The notes: generated from the letters alone by a model not told the origin. 64,000 nucleotides of DNA from CALLPQ01 sp038531745 (GCA_038531745.1 JBCBBJ010000002.1:124001-188000); one strand, 5' to 3'. Positions 35,683-44,364 are shown, counted from the stretch's first letter. Numbers and translations are program-made.

Positions 35683-37305
35683 TTAGCCTGCCGCCAACCG
35701 CTTTTTCATGTCTTTCAGATAGAGTTGATAGAGCCGCGGCTCGAAGATTGAATTGACAATCGGGCTTGATGTTTGCGCTATGTCAGCCGGAAAAACCATG
35801 GCGTTGGCGCCGAGTTCTTGCGTCCAATAGCGTGTTTCAACCCGTAAGGGCGCAGGGCTTTCCAAATCGTTCCGAACACCGGCCAGGTGAAAGCCCCAAA
35901 TGCCAAAACTGGGAATGCTCACCTGATAAGCCTCGTGCGCGGGGAAAACCGCTTTCATGGTTTCGCCAACGCTCCAAAAGGTCCGGCGGGCAAAAAATGG
36001 CGATGAGCTTTGGGTCACAACCACACCGCCCTCGCGCAACGTGCTGCGGATCATGGCGTAAAACTCAACCGAATAAAGCTTTGACAGCGCCGCATCGTGA
36101 GGGTCCGGCATATCAATGATCACCCGGTCATAGGCCCGCGGCGGGGCTTTGATAAAGGTGAAAGCGTCCTGATTAAAAACCTGCACCCGCGCATCTGCAA
36201 AAGCATTTTTGTTTAACTGAACGAGCGGGGCAAAACTACGCGCCAGATCGGTGATCGCGGGGTCAATATCAACAAGATCGATATACTGAATGTCAGTGTA
36301 CTTGAGAAGCTCGCGCACCGCCAAACCATCACCGCCACCGAGAATCAGAATATTCTCCCGGCGCCCGGCATAGGACATCACGGGATGAACCAATGCTTCA
36401 TGATAGCGATGTTCATCTTCCTGGGCGAACTGCAGATGTCCATCAATATAGAGACGCAGATCGTTCTTTTTCCATGCCTTGGTCACCACCAGTGATTGAT
36501 AGGGTGTCTGTTTTTGCCAGATGATATCGTCGAAATAGAGATGTTGTTGGGCAAAACCCGTAAGCCGCGCCCCGGCGCCAATCAAAACACCGAGCGCCAC
36601 GAAGACGCCAAGCGCAATCACCGTCAATCGCCGTGGCCGGGGCACATGATCGCGCAAGCACACTAGTGTCACCAATGCGACGAGAATGTTTGCCAGACCA
36701 ATGGCGAAAGACGCGCGAACGAGACCAAGGCTTGGCAAGAGGACCAGCGGAAAGGCCACAGACCCAATTAACGCGCCCACATAATCAAGCGACATGACGC
36801 TGGCGATGGACTTTCGGGTCCCACTTGACTGGGCCAAAATGCGGGTGAGGATTGGAATTTCAAGGCCCACCAAAAACCCGATGGACAGAATAAAAGCCAT
36901 CATCACCGTGCTATAGGTTGCTGGTGAAAACGGGAATGTCAAAAATAATGCGATAGAGCAGACCCCGCCAATGACGGCCAGAATGATCTCCACAAGGATA
37001 AAATTATAAATCAACCGGGCACGAATATACTGGCTCACGAAGGATCCCGCCCCCATGGCAAACATGAAAAAACCAATCGTGATTGAAAATTGATAGACGC
37101 TATTGCCGAGAAGATAGCTAGAAACCGCGCCAATGATCAGTTCATAAACGATCCCGCATAGGGCAACAACGACGATTGATGCCAAAAGAGCGCCGCGGCC
37201 AAACCCGCTTAGATCGGAAAAATCGTCGGTTTCACCGTTAAGGTTAACCGCATTGGCCGCACCCGCCGATGGGAGCGATGGTGCCACAAAACCGCTTTCG
37301 CTCAT
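35683..37305 (-). CDS. membrane-embedded spermidine-synthase-like aminopropyltransferase
   Basis: This 540-residue protein joins about seven membrane helices (residues 40-265) to a C-terminal spermidine-synthase domain (about 270-530). The catalytic domain keeps the decarboxylated-SAM site ILGGGDGLAVRELLKY, the acidic DIDPAI that binds the ribose, and the amine-site pair in IIDMPDPHDAALSKLY. It should transfer an aminopropyl group, but at the membrane. Long forms with a helix domain are known; their acceptor is often uncertain. The speD gene, which makes the donor, lies 1.8 kb away on the other side of the divergent promoter, supporting an active pathway. A lipoprotein gene precedes it by 58 bases. 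No ornithine or arginine decarboxylase is present. Confidence 0.88.
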   Translation of the reverse strand: MSESGFVAPSLPSAGAANAVNLNGETDDFSDLSGFGRGALLASIVVVALCGIVYELIIGAVSSYLLGNSVYQFSITIGFFMFAMGAGSFVSQYIRARLIYNFILVEIILAVIGGVCSIALFLTFPFSPATYSTVMMAFILSIGFLVGLEIPILTRILAQSSGTRKSIASVMSLDYVGALIGSVAFPLVLLPSLGLVRASFAIGLANILVALVTLVCLRDHVPRPRRLTVIALGVFVALGVLIGAGARLTGFAQQHLYFDDIIWQKQTPYQSLVVTKAWKKNDLRLYIDGHLQFAQEDEHRYHEALVHPVMSYAGRRENILILGGGDGLAVRELLKYTDIQYIDLVDIDPAITDLARSFAPLVQLNKNAFADARVQVFNQDAFTFIKAPPRAYDRVIIDMPDPHDAALSKLYSVEFYAMIRSTLREGGVVVTQSSSPFFARRTFWSVGETMKAVFPAHEAYQVSIPSFGIWGFHLAGVRNDLESPAPLRVETRYWTQELGANAMVFPADIAQTSSPIVNSIFEPRLYQLYLKDMKKRLAAG

Positions 37306-37363
37306 TACTGGGTCCTTGGGTCGTCAACTGAGATAGAGGGCCGGTGCCGCTGGCCGCCGCGGG

Positions 37364-38035
37364 TTATTTCCCTGACCGTACACCGCCGCTACGCGCTTTT
37401 GATCGTGCAGTCGACGAACTGGCCTTTTTTGTCCGCGCAGATGATGATGTGCTGCCGCTGGCGCGCGCCTTATATTTCGGACCACCATAATCTTGTGTGT
37501 TGACCGCGGCATTGGCGAACCGGCCAGGTTTGACGCCCGACTGTTTTTGTTTCTCACCCATGCCGCCCCAGATGGCACCCAGGAAAAAACCAGAGCCCCG
37601 CATCCGATAACCGTGATGCTCGCCATTCTCCGCCGTATAAACCAGGGTTTCGTTTTCCACGTCCACTTCCATGGTGAACAGTTTTTTTTCACCGGGGTCT
37701 TGACGGTTATCGCTATTGGTATCGTCGAACCCTTTGAAACTGGCGTCGGCGTTCAGGGCAATGCCAATGTTTGAGCGATAGGGACGCGGAGATTGATTGA
37801 TATAGGCGAACAAATCTCCGGTGAGGGTTTTAAGCATTTCATCATCAGTAAGCTGAATATCGTCAACCGCGAGGATTTCATCATATTTAAGGATCATCGC
37901 AATGGTGCGGTCCATGATCTTGTTATGGTCTGGCACATTCGCGTTACTTGACTGACCGCAGCCGGTCAGCACCAGCATCGAACCGGTGAACGCCAACAGC
38001 TGCCATTGAGAAGACTGAAAAAACCGCAGTCCCAT
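37364..38035 (-). CDS. unknown lipoprotein with basic Ser-rich tail
   Basis: I do not recognise this 223-residue protein. It has a lipoprotein signal with a good lipobox (MLVLTGC, cysteine near residue 26). A mature helical part follows (DHNKIMDRTIAMILKYDEILAV). An acidic loop, DDTNSDNRQDPGE (about residue 109), looks like a calcium-binding repeat. After a Gly-rich middle (GSGFFLGAIWGGMG) comes a 35-residue C-terminus made almost only of Ser, Ala, Arg, Lys and Gly. The basic tail could bind anionic lipid, peptidoglycan or LPS. It is the first minus-strand gene of the cluster, directly before the membrane aminopropyltransferase. Confidence 0.75.
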   Translation of the reverse strand: MGLRFFQSSQWQLLAFTGSMLVLTGCGQSSNANVPDHNKIMDRTIAMILKYDEILAVDDIQLTDDEMLKTLTGDLFAYINQSPRPYRSNIGIALNADASFKGFDDTNSDNRQDPGEKKLFTMEVDVENETLVYTAENGEHHGYRMRGSGFFLGAIWGGMGEKQKQSGVKPGRFANAAVNTQDYGGPKYKARASGSTSSSARTKKASSSTARSKARSGGVRSGK

Positions 38036-38189
38036 TATGCCACCCCTTCTTCGTATGGTCCCAAAACCATAGTTGATTGGCTTTAAGAGGAGCTTAAGCG
38101 GTCGGTTTTAGTCATCGCTGAAGAGGATCGTTTCAAGATGACGGGCCATATTAATCTCCTGTTAGGGCTGAGCTACCGAGAGGCGTGTG

Positions 38190-39020
38190 ATGGGGTTTTT
38201 TAAAAGTCTAAAGAATGAAGAAACCGGCTTTCGCCTGAAACCGATGCGCCAACACCATGTGGAGGCGGCGTTGACCATCATCTATGACCATGACGAGGAT
38301 GATGGCGACGCAGCGGCGCAGACATTTCAAGGGGATTTATCCGCTTTCCATGTTGTGGAAATTGATCAGCAACTGGCCGGGCTAATGGGGTATGCCCGCA
38401 TCATGGATGCGCCCACCTCTGCATGGTTGTCTTGGACTTATGTGGCAGAAGCGTTTCGCCAGCAGGGTGTGGGGACATATATGGTGACCAGCCTGTCGCA
38501 AATCCTCAAGCGCAAGAAGGTTGAACGGCTTTTTATCGCCACCAGCGATTATACCGAAGATGGGATTGATCAGTATGCATCGGCCCGCCGGTTTTACGAG
38601 CGGCTTGGCGCGCGATGCGATCTGAAAATTGATGATTTTTATCAGCCGGGTGAGGCCAAATACATCTATCGTTTATCGTTGGGTGGCGAGGGGTTTGGCG
38701 ATGGCATGACAGCAATGGACGAGGCTGTGCGTTTTATTGACATTGAGCCAATCGATGAAACAGACGGTGCCTTCGCACTTATCTGGGAACCGGTGTCGCG
38801 AGAAACCCCGGAAGCCGACCCGCCATTGAGCCACCTCATTGACGCCGCCAAAAATGAGGGCGGTCACGCAGTTTTTGCCTCTCTGCCCTATGGGTATTCA
38901 AGCGGCACATCGACACCGTTGCAGTCGGCCGGGTTTCGCCAACTGGGATCTGTGACCGATTATTACGGCGTTGGTCAAAACGATATCTATTGGGGCTTGT
39001 CGCTTACCAGTGGGCGGTAA
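38190..39020 (+). CDS. tandem GNAT-fold protein with a degenerate second half
   Basis: The first half (about 10-165) is a GNAT acyltransferase with the acetyl-CoA motif RQQGVGTYMV and the C-terminal helix-strand pattern SARRFYERLGARC. The second half lacks the CoA motif but repeats the end of the fold: SAGFRQLGSVTDYYGVGQND lines up with the region around FYERLGARCDLKIDDFYQPG, and both halves end in a Y-x-x-LSL strand. A duplicated GNAT with one working site is likely. The ATG at 38190 has GAGAGG in front; a GTG precedes it by three bases. It is divergent from the lipoprotein gene and 51 bases ahead of speD, so it may acylate a polyamine-type product. Confidence 0.8.
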   Translation: MGFFKSLKNEETGFRLKPMRQHHVEAALTIIYDHDEDDGDAAAQTFQGDLSAFHVVEIDQQLAGLMGYARIMDAPTSAWLSWTYVAEAFRQQGVGTYMVTSLSQILKRKKVERLFIATSDYTEDGIDQYASARRFYERLGARCDLKIDDFYQPGEAKYIYRLSLGGEGFGDGMTAMDEAVRFIDIEPIDETDGAFALIWEPVSRETPEADPPLSHLIDAAKNEGGHAVFASLPYGYSSGTSTPLQSAGFRQLGSVTDYYGVGQNDIYWGLSLTSGR

Positions 39021-39071
39021 CGACGCTTTTACCACCTTGGGGTACGATCACGAAAACGATCGGTTAATCCC

Positions 39072-39530
39072 ATGGCGCTCTTATCATCCACCAAGAATGA
39101 CAATGATGTCACCGGCCAAAATTCGGTTTATCATGGTACAGATTATTTCCAATCAGATGCGGGACAGACTTTTGCCGGCACGCATCTTCTGCTCGACTTT
39201 TGGGGCGCGCGCCGATTGACCGAACCCACATTCATTGACCAAACGTTGCGGGCCGCGGCCCACGCGGCGGGGGCCACAGTCTTGCACAGCCATATGCACC
39301 GGTTCAGCCCCTCAGACGGCGTCACCGGCGTTGTCGTCTTGTCCGAATCGCATATCACAATCCACACATGGCCAGAGCGCGATTTTGCCGCCATCGATAT
39401 TTTTATGTGCGGCGGGTGCAAGGTGCGCGATGCCGTCCCCACACTGACGAACGCGTTTCAACCAGCGCGGATCGATGTGCAAACACAGCGGCGGGGGCTT
39501 GTTCCCACCGACAATGACGAGAGCGCCTAG
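39072..39530 (+). CDS. speD: S-adenosylmethionine decarboxylase proenzyme
   Basis: SpeD makes decarboxylated SAM, the aminopropyl donor for spermidine-type synthesis. The 152-residue length fits the bacterial class 1B form. The self-cleavage site is intact: ESHITIHTWPE, with Ser 93 becoming the pyruvoyl group, His 98 beside it, and the catalytic Cys 113 in IDIFMCGG. It follows the GNAT gene by 51 bases and stands close to the membrane aminopropyltransferase on the other strand. The stop codon forms part of an inverted repeat shared with the convergent icd gene. Confidence 0.93.
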   Translation: MALLSSTKNDNDVTGQNSVYHGTDYFQSDAGQTFAGTHLLLDFWGARRLTEPTFIDQTLRAAAHAAGATVLHSHMHRFSPSDGVTGVVVLSESHITIHTWPERDFAAIDIFMCGGCKVRDAVPTLTNAFQPARIDVQTQRRGLVPTDNDESA

Positions 39531-39564
39531 CCGGATACCGGTTTAGAAGACCCGCATCCGGCTA
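39528..39564. terminator. terminator-like hairpin between speD and icd
   Basis: TAGCCGGAT (39528-39536) and ATCCGGCTA (39556-39564) are a perfect nine-bp inverted repeat around 19 bases. The left arm begins with the speD stop and the right arm lies 12 bases from the icd stop. There is no T-run on either side, so efficiency as an intrinsic terminator is uncertain. Confidence 0.5.
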
Positions 39565-39575
39565 CCAACTCTGCG

Positions 39576-40787
39576 TCAGCTCATCGCTTTCTGGAAATTC
39601 TCATCGACCTTGTCGAGAAAGCCCGTCGTGGTTAGCCATTTTTGATCGGCCCCAATCAGAAGGGCCAAATCCTTTGTCATAAACCCGCTTTCCACCGTGT
39701 CGATCACGGTTTTTTCCAGGGTGGCGGCGAAGGTGACCAGCTGATCATTGCCGTCGAGCTTGCCGCGATGGCCCAACCCCCGCGTCCACGCAAAAATAGA
39801 CGCAATCGAATTGGTTGAGGTTTCCTCGCCGCGTTGATGCTGGCGATAATGCCGGGTCACCGTGCCGTGGGCGGCCTCGGCCTCCATGATTTTGCCATCG
39901 GGTGTCAGCAGGGCCGACGACATCAGACCGAGCGAGCCGAACCCTTGCGCGACGGTATCAGATTGTACGTCCCCGTCATAATTTTTACACGCCCACACAT
40001 AGCCGCCGGACCATTTCATACACGCCGCGACCATATCGTCGATCAAGCGGTGCTCATAGGTTGTGCCCAAGGCGTCAAATTTGTCTTTGAACTCGGAGTC
40101 AAAAATTTCCTGAAAAATATCCTTAAAGCGACCATCATATTTTTTCATGATCGTATTCTTCGTGGACAGATAAACCGGATATTTGCGGGACAAACCGTAA
40201 TTCAAACACGCGCGCGCAAAATCACGGATTGATGCGTCGAGATTATACATCCCCATATAAACACCGGAGGATGGCGCCTCAAAAACTTCATGTTCAATGG
40301 TTTCGCCGTTCTCACCCTCCCATTTTAGAGAGAGTTTTCCCTGACCCGGGAACAGCATATCGGTTGCCCGGTACTGATCCCCGAAGGCATGACGCCCAAT
40401 GACGATCGGCTGGGTCCAGCCCGGCACCAGGCGCGGTACCCGCTTGATAATGATCGGTTCACGGAAGACAACGCCGCCAAGAATGTTTCTGATCGTCCCG
40501 TTTGGCGAGCGCCACATCTGTTTGAGGTTGAACTCTTCAACCCGCGCCTCATCGGGGGTGATGGTCGCACATTTGACCGCAACGCCGTACTTCTTGGTGG
40601 CTTCGGCCGCATCAATGGTGATCTGATCGTCAGTATCGTCACGCGCCTCAATCCCCAGGTCGTAATATTTCAGATCAATGTCGAGATAGGGATGGATCAA
40701 TTTATCTTTGATCATCTGCCAAATGATGCGGGTCATTTCATCCCCGTCCATCTCAACGACGGGGTTCTCGACTTTAATCTTATCCAT
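39576..40787 (-). CDS. icd: isocitrate dehydrogenase, NADP-dependent
   Basis: This enzyme oxidises and decarboxylates isocitrate to 2-oxoglutarate in the TCA cycle. The 403-residue sequence is of the eukaryote-like homodimeric type used by alphaproteobacteria, beginning MDKIKVENPVVEMDGDEMTR. The substrate loop is seen in WRSPNGTIRNILGGVVFREP, and the metal and coenzyme region in LIDDMVAACMKWSGGYVWACKNYDGD (26 residues, key Asp pairs) and AAHGTVTRHYR. Its product feeds SucA, encoded 15 kb away in this window. The gene stands alone and is divergent from trmJ. Confidence 0.97.
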   Translation of the reverse strand: MDKIKVENPVVEMDGDEMTRIIWQMIKDKLIHPYLDIDLKYYDLGIEARDDTDDQITIDAAEATKKYGVAVKCATITPDEARVEEFNLKQMWRSPNGTIRNILGGVVFREPIIIKRVPRLVPGWTQPIVIGRHAFGDQYRATDMLFPGQGKLSLKWEGENGETIEHEVFEAPSSGVYMGMYNLDASIRDFARACLNYGLSRKYPVYLSTKNTIMKKYDGRFKDIFQEIFDSEFKDKFDALGTTYEHRLIDDMVAACMKWSGGYVWACKNYDGDVQSDTVAQGFGSLGLMSSALLTPDGKIMEAEAAHGTVTRHYRQHQRGEETSTNSIASIFAWTRGLGHRGKLDGNDQLVTFAATLEKTVIDTVESGFMTKDLALLIGADQKWLTTTGFLDKVDENFQKAMS

Positions 40788-40949
40788 GGGGTGCCTTCCT
40801 GATGGGTCTGCGCTGTGTTTGGTTTGGGTGATGCCTGCGGTCGCGGGGTTATTCCCATTCGCTTGGCTCGGGGCTATAGCATTGGCCCCTTGTTAAAAAA
40901 AGGGCCGGGCCTGCGCATCATGGGCGCTCGATCCTGGTCCCTGGTAGCC

Positions 40950-41810
40950 ATGACCGATCCTGTTTCTCCTCCGAGCGCGTCACCGCGCGACCACGCCAAT
41001 GTTCAGCGCCGGGGCCGGGATAAATCCGGCACTCAATCCCTGGGGCCGACACCGATTTTTGTCCTGGTGGAACCGCAGATGGGTGAAAATATCGGCGCGG
41101 CGGCGCGCGCCATGTTGAATTTTGGGGTACGGGCCATGCGCCTCGTCAAGCCGCGTGATGGCTGGCCGAACCCTGCGGCGGGCGCCACGGCCGCCGGCGC
41201 AGCGGCGGTTGTCGATAATATCCGCGTCTTTGATACCACCGCCGACGCCCTGGCCGATTGTGCTTTCGTTCTTGCCACCACCGCACGCAATCGTGAAATG
41301 CGCTTGCCGGTTTTTTCACCTGCTGAGGGCGCCGCGGCCATGGGCACACGGCTTCAGGGTGAGACGCCCCAACGGTGCGCCATTCTTTTTGGCGGGGAAC
41401 GGGCGGGATTAACAAGCGAAGATGTGGCACGCGCCGACGGCATTTTGACGATCCCGGTTAATCCGGCCTTCGCATCATTAAATCTTGCCCAGGCGGTGCT
41501 GGTGATGGCCTATGAATGGGGTCAATTTTGCGCCCAGCGAGAAGAAGCCGCGATCACCGGTTTTGACAGCCCGCTTACCCGTGAACCGGCGGCGCCGGGG
41601 GCCAGTTTTGATCGCATGACCGATCATTTAATAGAAGAACTGGAAGCGGGCGGATTTTTCCATCCGCCAGAAAAAAAACGATTGATGGTGCGTAATCTGA
41701 CGGTTGCGCTCAAACGCGCGCAACTAACAGACAATGAAGTACAAACCTTCCGCGGGGTGATCAAAGCCTTGGCCCACAGCCGGGGTAGCCGGGCGAACGG
41801 CAACAAATAA
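40950..41810 (+). CDS. trmJ: tRNA 2'-O-methyltransferase TrmJ-like (SPOUT family)
   Basis: This enzyme probably methylates the ribose at position 32 of tRNA with SAM. From ATG 40950 it has 286 residues. The SPOUT trefoil-knot motifs are clear: VEPQMGENIGAAARAMLNFG (motif 1), ILFGGERAGLTSEDV (motif 2) and NPAFASLNLAQAVLVMAYEW (motif 3). A helical C-terminal extension of about 80 residues (ERxAxx-type dimer helices, LTDNEVQTFRGVI) is typical of TrmJ and separates it from TrmH and TrmL. The frame is open back to 40815, but the residues before 40950 do not resemble the family. It is convergent with the YhhQ-type gene. Confidence 0.9.
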   Translation: MTDPVSPPSASPRDHANVQRRGRDKSGTQSLGPTPIFVLVEPQMGENIGAAARAMLNFGVRAMRLVKPRDGWPNPAAGATAAGAAAVVDNIRVFDTTADALADCAFVLATTARNREMRLPVFSPAEGAAAMGTRLQGETPQRCAILFGGERAGLTSEDVARADGILTIPVNPAFASLNLAQAVLVMAYEWGQFCAQREEAAITGFDSPLTREPAAPGASFDRMTDHLIEELEAGGFFHPPEKKRLMVRNLTVALKRAQLTDNEVQTFRGVIKALAHSRGSRANGNK

Positions 41811-41817
41811 ACAGCGC

Positions 41818-42573
41818 TTAACTCTGTTTGATCGTAAACGGATTAAAATCTGTTTCCGTATCAAAGACATCCACCCCTTCGGCCCGTTTGAGGGCGCCCA
41901 CAACGCCATAGGTCACCGGTGTCAGCACAATCTCCCACAAAACCTTAAGAAGGTAATTTGTGATCAGAACGGTGATCACCTGCTGTGTTGTCCAAATCCC
42001 TAAAAACGCGACGGGGTAAAAAATCAGACTGTCAACGCCCTGCCCCACTACAGTGGAACCAATGGTGCGGGTCCAGAGCATTTTACCCTTGGTCAACAGT
42101 TTCATCCGCGCCATGACAAAGGCGTTTGAAATTTCTCCGGCCCAGAAGGCAACCATGGAAGCAAGAACAATCCGCGGTGTGACGCCAAACACGGCCTCAT
42201 AGGCGGGCTGATTATCCCAACCGGGCGCGGGCGGCATGGCAACAACAACCAGTGACATGAAGGCCATAAAGCCAACCGCCGCAAAGCCCGCCCAGACGAT
42301 CCGCCGGGCGCGGGCATAGCCATAAACCTCCGTCATCACATCGCCGAGGACATAAGAGAGCGGGAAAAACAGGATCCCCGCCCCGAAAATCCCCACCTCA
42401 AAGCCAAAAATCTTTGCCTCAAAAAACTGAACGAGCTTGGCCGCGCCGATCAAATTTGAACAAATGAGGATCGCCACAAAGGCGGCCATCACGAAATCAT
42501 AATATCGAAACTGACGGACCGTTTTGGCGTCGGTGACGGCGGGCGCGGAATTTGCGGCTGGCGAAAGGGTCAT
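41818..42573 (-). CDS. yhhQ: queuosine precursor transporter (YhhQ/DUF165)
   Basis: This inner-membrane importer takes up a 7-deazaguanine precursor (preQ0 or preQ1) for queuosine in tRNA. From the ATG at 42573 it has 251 residues and about six helices. Family phrases are ILICSNLIGAAKLVQFF, FFPLSYVLGDVMTEVYGYARAR, spread over 22 residues, and AFWAGEISNAFVMARMK. The open frame continues upstream to 42813, but the extra residues do not look coding and would overlap the divergent gene at 42734. I looked for a preQ1 riboswitch in the upstream 160 bases and could not identify one. Confidence 0.9.
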   Translation of the reverse strand: MTLSPAANSAPAVTDAKTVRQFRYYDFVMAAFVAILICSNLIGAAKLVQFFEAKIFGFEVGIFGAGILFFPLSYVLGDVMTEVYGYARARRIVWAGFAAVGFMAFMSLVVVAMPPAPGWDNQPAYEAVFGVTPRIVLASMVAFWAGEISNAFVMARMKLLTKGKMLWTRTIGSTVVGQGVDSLIFYPVAFLGIWTTQQVITVLITNYLLKVLWEIVLTPVTYGVVGALKRAEGVDVFDTETDFNPFTIKQS

Positions 42574-42733
42574 GGCCCCTGGTACAGCGCGAAGAGGCCT
42601 ATTTTGGCAAGGCCCCCTCGGCATAAACCGGCGCACTTCAGCCGTTTTTTCCGCCGTGATGGCACCGAAATTGCAAAACTTGCTTGCGGCGTCACCGCAA
42701 TTGGTGGCCCCACAGACCAGACGGAGCGACGCT

Positions 42734-43240
42734 ATGACCAGCGCCCTGATTAATGATCGGTTTTTTGTCAGGCTCATTTGGGCAAGCCTTGCGGTATCAA
42801 GTCTTTGCACCACGCTCTTGATCGTGTGTGTGGCACCCGCGATGGCGCAACCGGGCCCATCGGAAAGCCCACCGCTCTATCATATCGATTTGCAGGTTTG
42901 GCAGGACCGCGAACTTTTGACCAATCCCAAATTGCATCTGCCACAAAATGAGCCTGCGGAAATCACCGTTAATGATCCGCTTATCCATCCCGATAAAGTC
43001 AAAGTCGAGTTGCGTCTGGCCGCTGACCAAAATGCCGATCAGATTGTTGTTGAAACTGAGATTTTTCTTCCGCAAAATGAGCAATGGCAACGGGCAGCCG
43101 CGCCAAGAATGATTGTTGAGGCGGGACGGCGGAGCACTATTGAGGTACCCGTTGCCGGACTTGGCTTTCAGCATGCAGATGGATCACCGGTTCAGTCGTT
43201 GATCCTGTTTATTATTGTTGGCGCACCGGCGGCGCGGTAA
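42734..43240 (+). CDS. secreted protein of unknown function
   Basis: I do not recognise this 168-residue protein. It has a long N-terminal leader with a hydrophobic core (LAVSSLCTTLLIVCVAPAMAQ) and a probable cleavage after AMA. The mature part of about 125 residues has alternating strand-like segments (YHIDLQVWQDRELL, VKVELRLAADQ, IVVETEIFLPQ) and ends in a hydrophobic strand (VQSLILFIIVGAP), suggesting a small beta-sandwich in the periplasm. GGAG at 42723-42726 precedes the ATG. It is divergent from yhhQ and 50 bases ahead of the HExxH lipoprotein gene in the same direction. Confidence 0.68.
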   Translation: MTSALINDRFFVRLIWASLAVSSLCTTLLIVCVAPAMAQPGPSESPPLYHIDLQVWQDRELLTNPKLHLPQNEPAEITVNDPLIHPDKVKVELRLAADQNADQIVVETEIFLPQNEQWQRAAAPRMIVEAGRRSTIEVPVAGLGFQHADGSPVQSLILFIIVGAPAAR

Positions 43241-43290
43241 GCTGGGCCTGTCTCTAGTCACCTACCGCGTGTTTGTGCCGGAGACCATGA

Positions 43291-44364
43291 ATGCCTTTGA
43301 TCAAAAACACATCCGTACCGGGTTGTAAATTTCTGGTGCACCGCATTGCCTTGGCCCTCATTGGCATATTGCTCACCGCCTGCACGGCGTCCCCCCTCAG
43401 CCAAGAGGCCGAAAACGCAAGTGCCAGCCCGCTCGTTCAGGGGGTTACGGCAAGCGCAGGCGACGGTCGGTATCAGTTCGTTGATGCCGAGATGGCTGGC
43501 ACTATTCTGGCGCAAGCCGATGAGTACACGGCAGAACTCCAATCCACGGAAATTGGCATCAAAGTGCAAGACGCCAACAAAACCACGCTTGGCGATCTGC
43601 AAGCAACCTATACACAAGGCGCACTCAACTGGACCAATGTTGAACGCGCCGCCGTTGAAGCGGCAATTGCCGCTGTGGAAGCACCCTTGCGCGCCTATGA
43701 TCGACATCTGCCGCGAACCGTTCTTTTGGCAAAAACGTCAAGCAAAGTTGAAGGCGGTCTGCCGCACACCCGCGCCAATCTGATCGCGTTTTCACAAAAT
43801 GCCCTTGATGAATTGGTGGCCGGTGACGGGTCCCGCCTCCAATCTTTGTTTCTGCACGAACTCCACCATGTTCTTTCGCGCCATAATCGCGACCATCATG
43901 ATGATTATTATCGCCTTATCGGCTTTGAGCCATGCGCGTTTACGGCCCCGCCAGGCTTGCGTGCGCGTCGCCTAACCAATCCGGACGCACCAACCTATCG
44001 CCATTATGCTAAGGTACCGGTGAAAACGTCGGCGATAAAAGCTGATGGGGTTATCCCCTACTTATCCGTAAGCGGACCTTATGAAGGGGGCCTTAAACCA
44101 ACATTGGGTTTCTACTTTGATTTTGGCCTTTTGGCCGTCAATATCGTGGACGGGGTCTGCTCCGCTGTTGGCGAAGAACCGACACTGCTTGCGCCGCCTG
44201 ACTTGCCAGCCTTCCTCCAATTGGTGGGCGGCAATACAGGCTATATTATCCACCCGGAAGAAACCTTGGCGGATAATTTTACCTTTCTGATTATGGACCG
44301 GCAGGATTTGCCAAACCCCGAAATTCCAGAAAAGATCGGTGCGTTCTGGTCAGGATTGGAATGA
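43291..44364 (+). CDS. lipoprotein with a zincin-type HExxH motif
   Basis: This 357-residue exported protein has a lipobox (LLTAC, cysteine at residue 31). A putative metal site is H189-E-L-H-H193, with further histidines in SRHNRDHHDD. About 130 residues later, H321-P-E-E-x-L-A-D-N-F could provide the third, glutamate ligand, as in gluzincins. These features suggest a cell-envelope metallopeptidase, but I cannot place it in a named peptidase family. The region between (GFEPCAFTAPPGLRARRLTNPD and so on, beta-rich) could form the substrate cleft. It follows the secreted unknown at 42734 by 50 bases, so the two may be a unit. Confidence 0.72.
   Translation: MPLIKNTSVPGCKFLVHRIALALIGILLTACTASPLSQEAENASASPLVQGVTASAGDGRYQFVDAEMAGTILAQADEYTAELQSTEIGIKVQDANKTTLGDLQATYTQGALNWTNVERAAVEAAIAAVEAPLRAYDRHLPRTVLLAKTSSKVEGGLPHTRANLIAFSQNALDELVAGDGSRLQSLFLHELHHVLSRHNRDHHDDYYRLIGFEPCAFTAPPGLRARRLTNPDAPTYRHYAKVPVKTSAIKADGVIPYLSVSGPYEGGLKPTLGFYFDFGLLAVNIVDGVCSAVGEEPTLLAPPDLPAFLQLVGGNTGYIIHPEETLADNFTFLIMDRQDLPNPEIPEKIGAFWSGLE

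Noticed and set aside
42574..42813. 80-codon upstream extension of yhhQ, or a preQ1 riboswitch in the same stretch
   Set aside because: The extra residues look non-coding and overlap the divergent gene. I could not find preQ1-I or preQ1-II signatures by eye; a covariance-model search would settle it.
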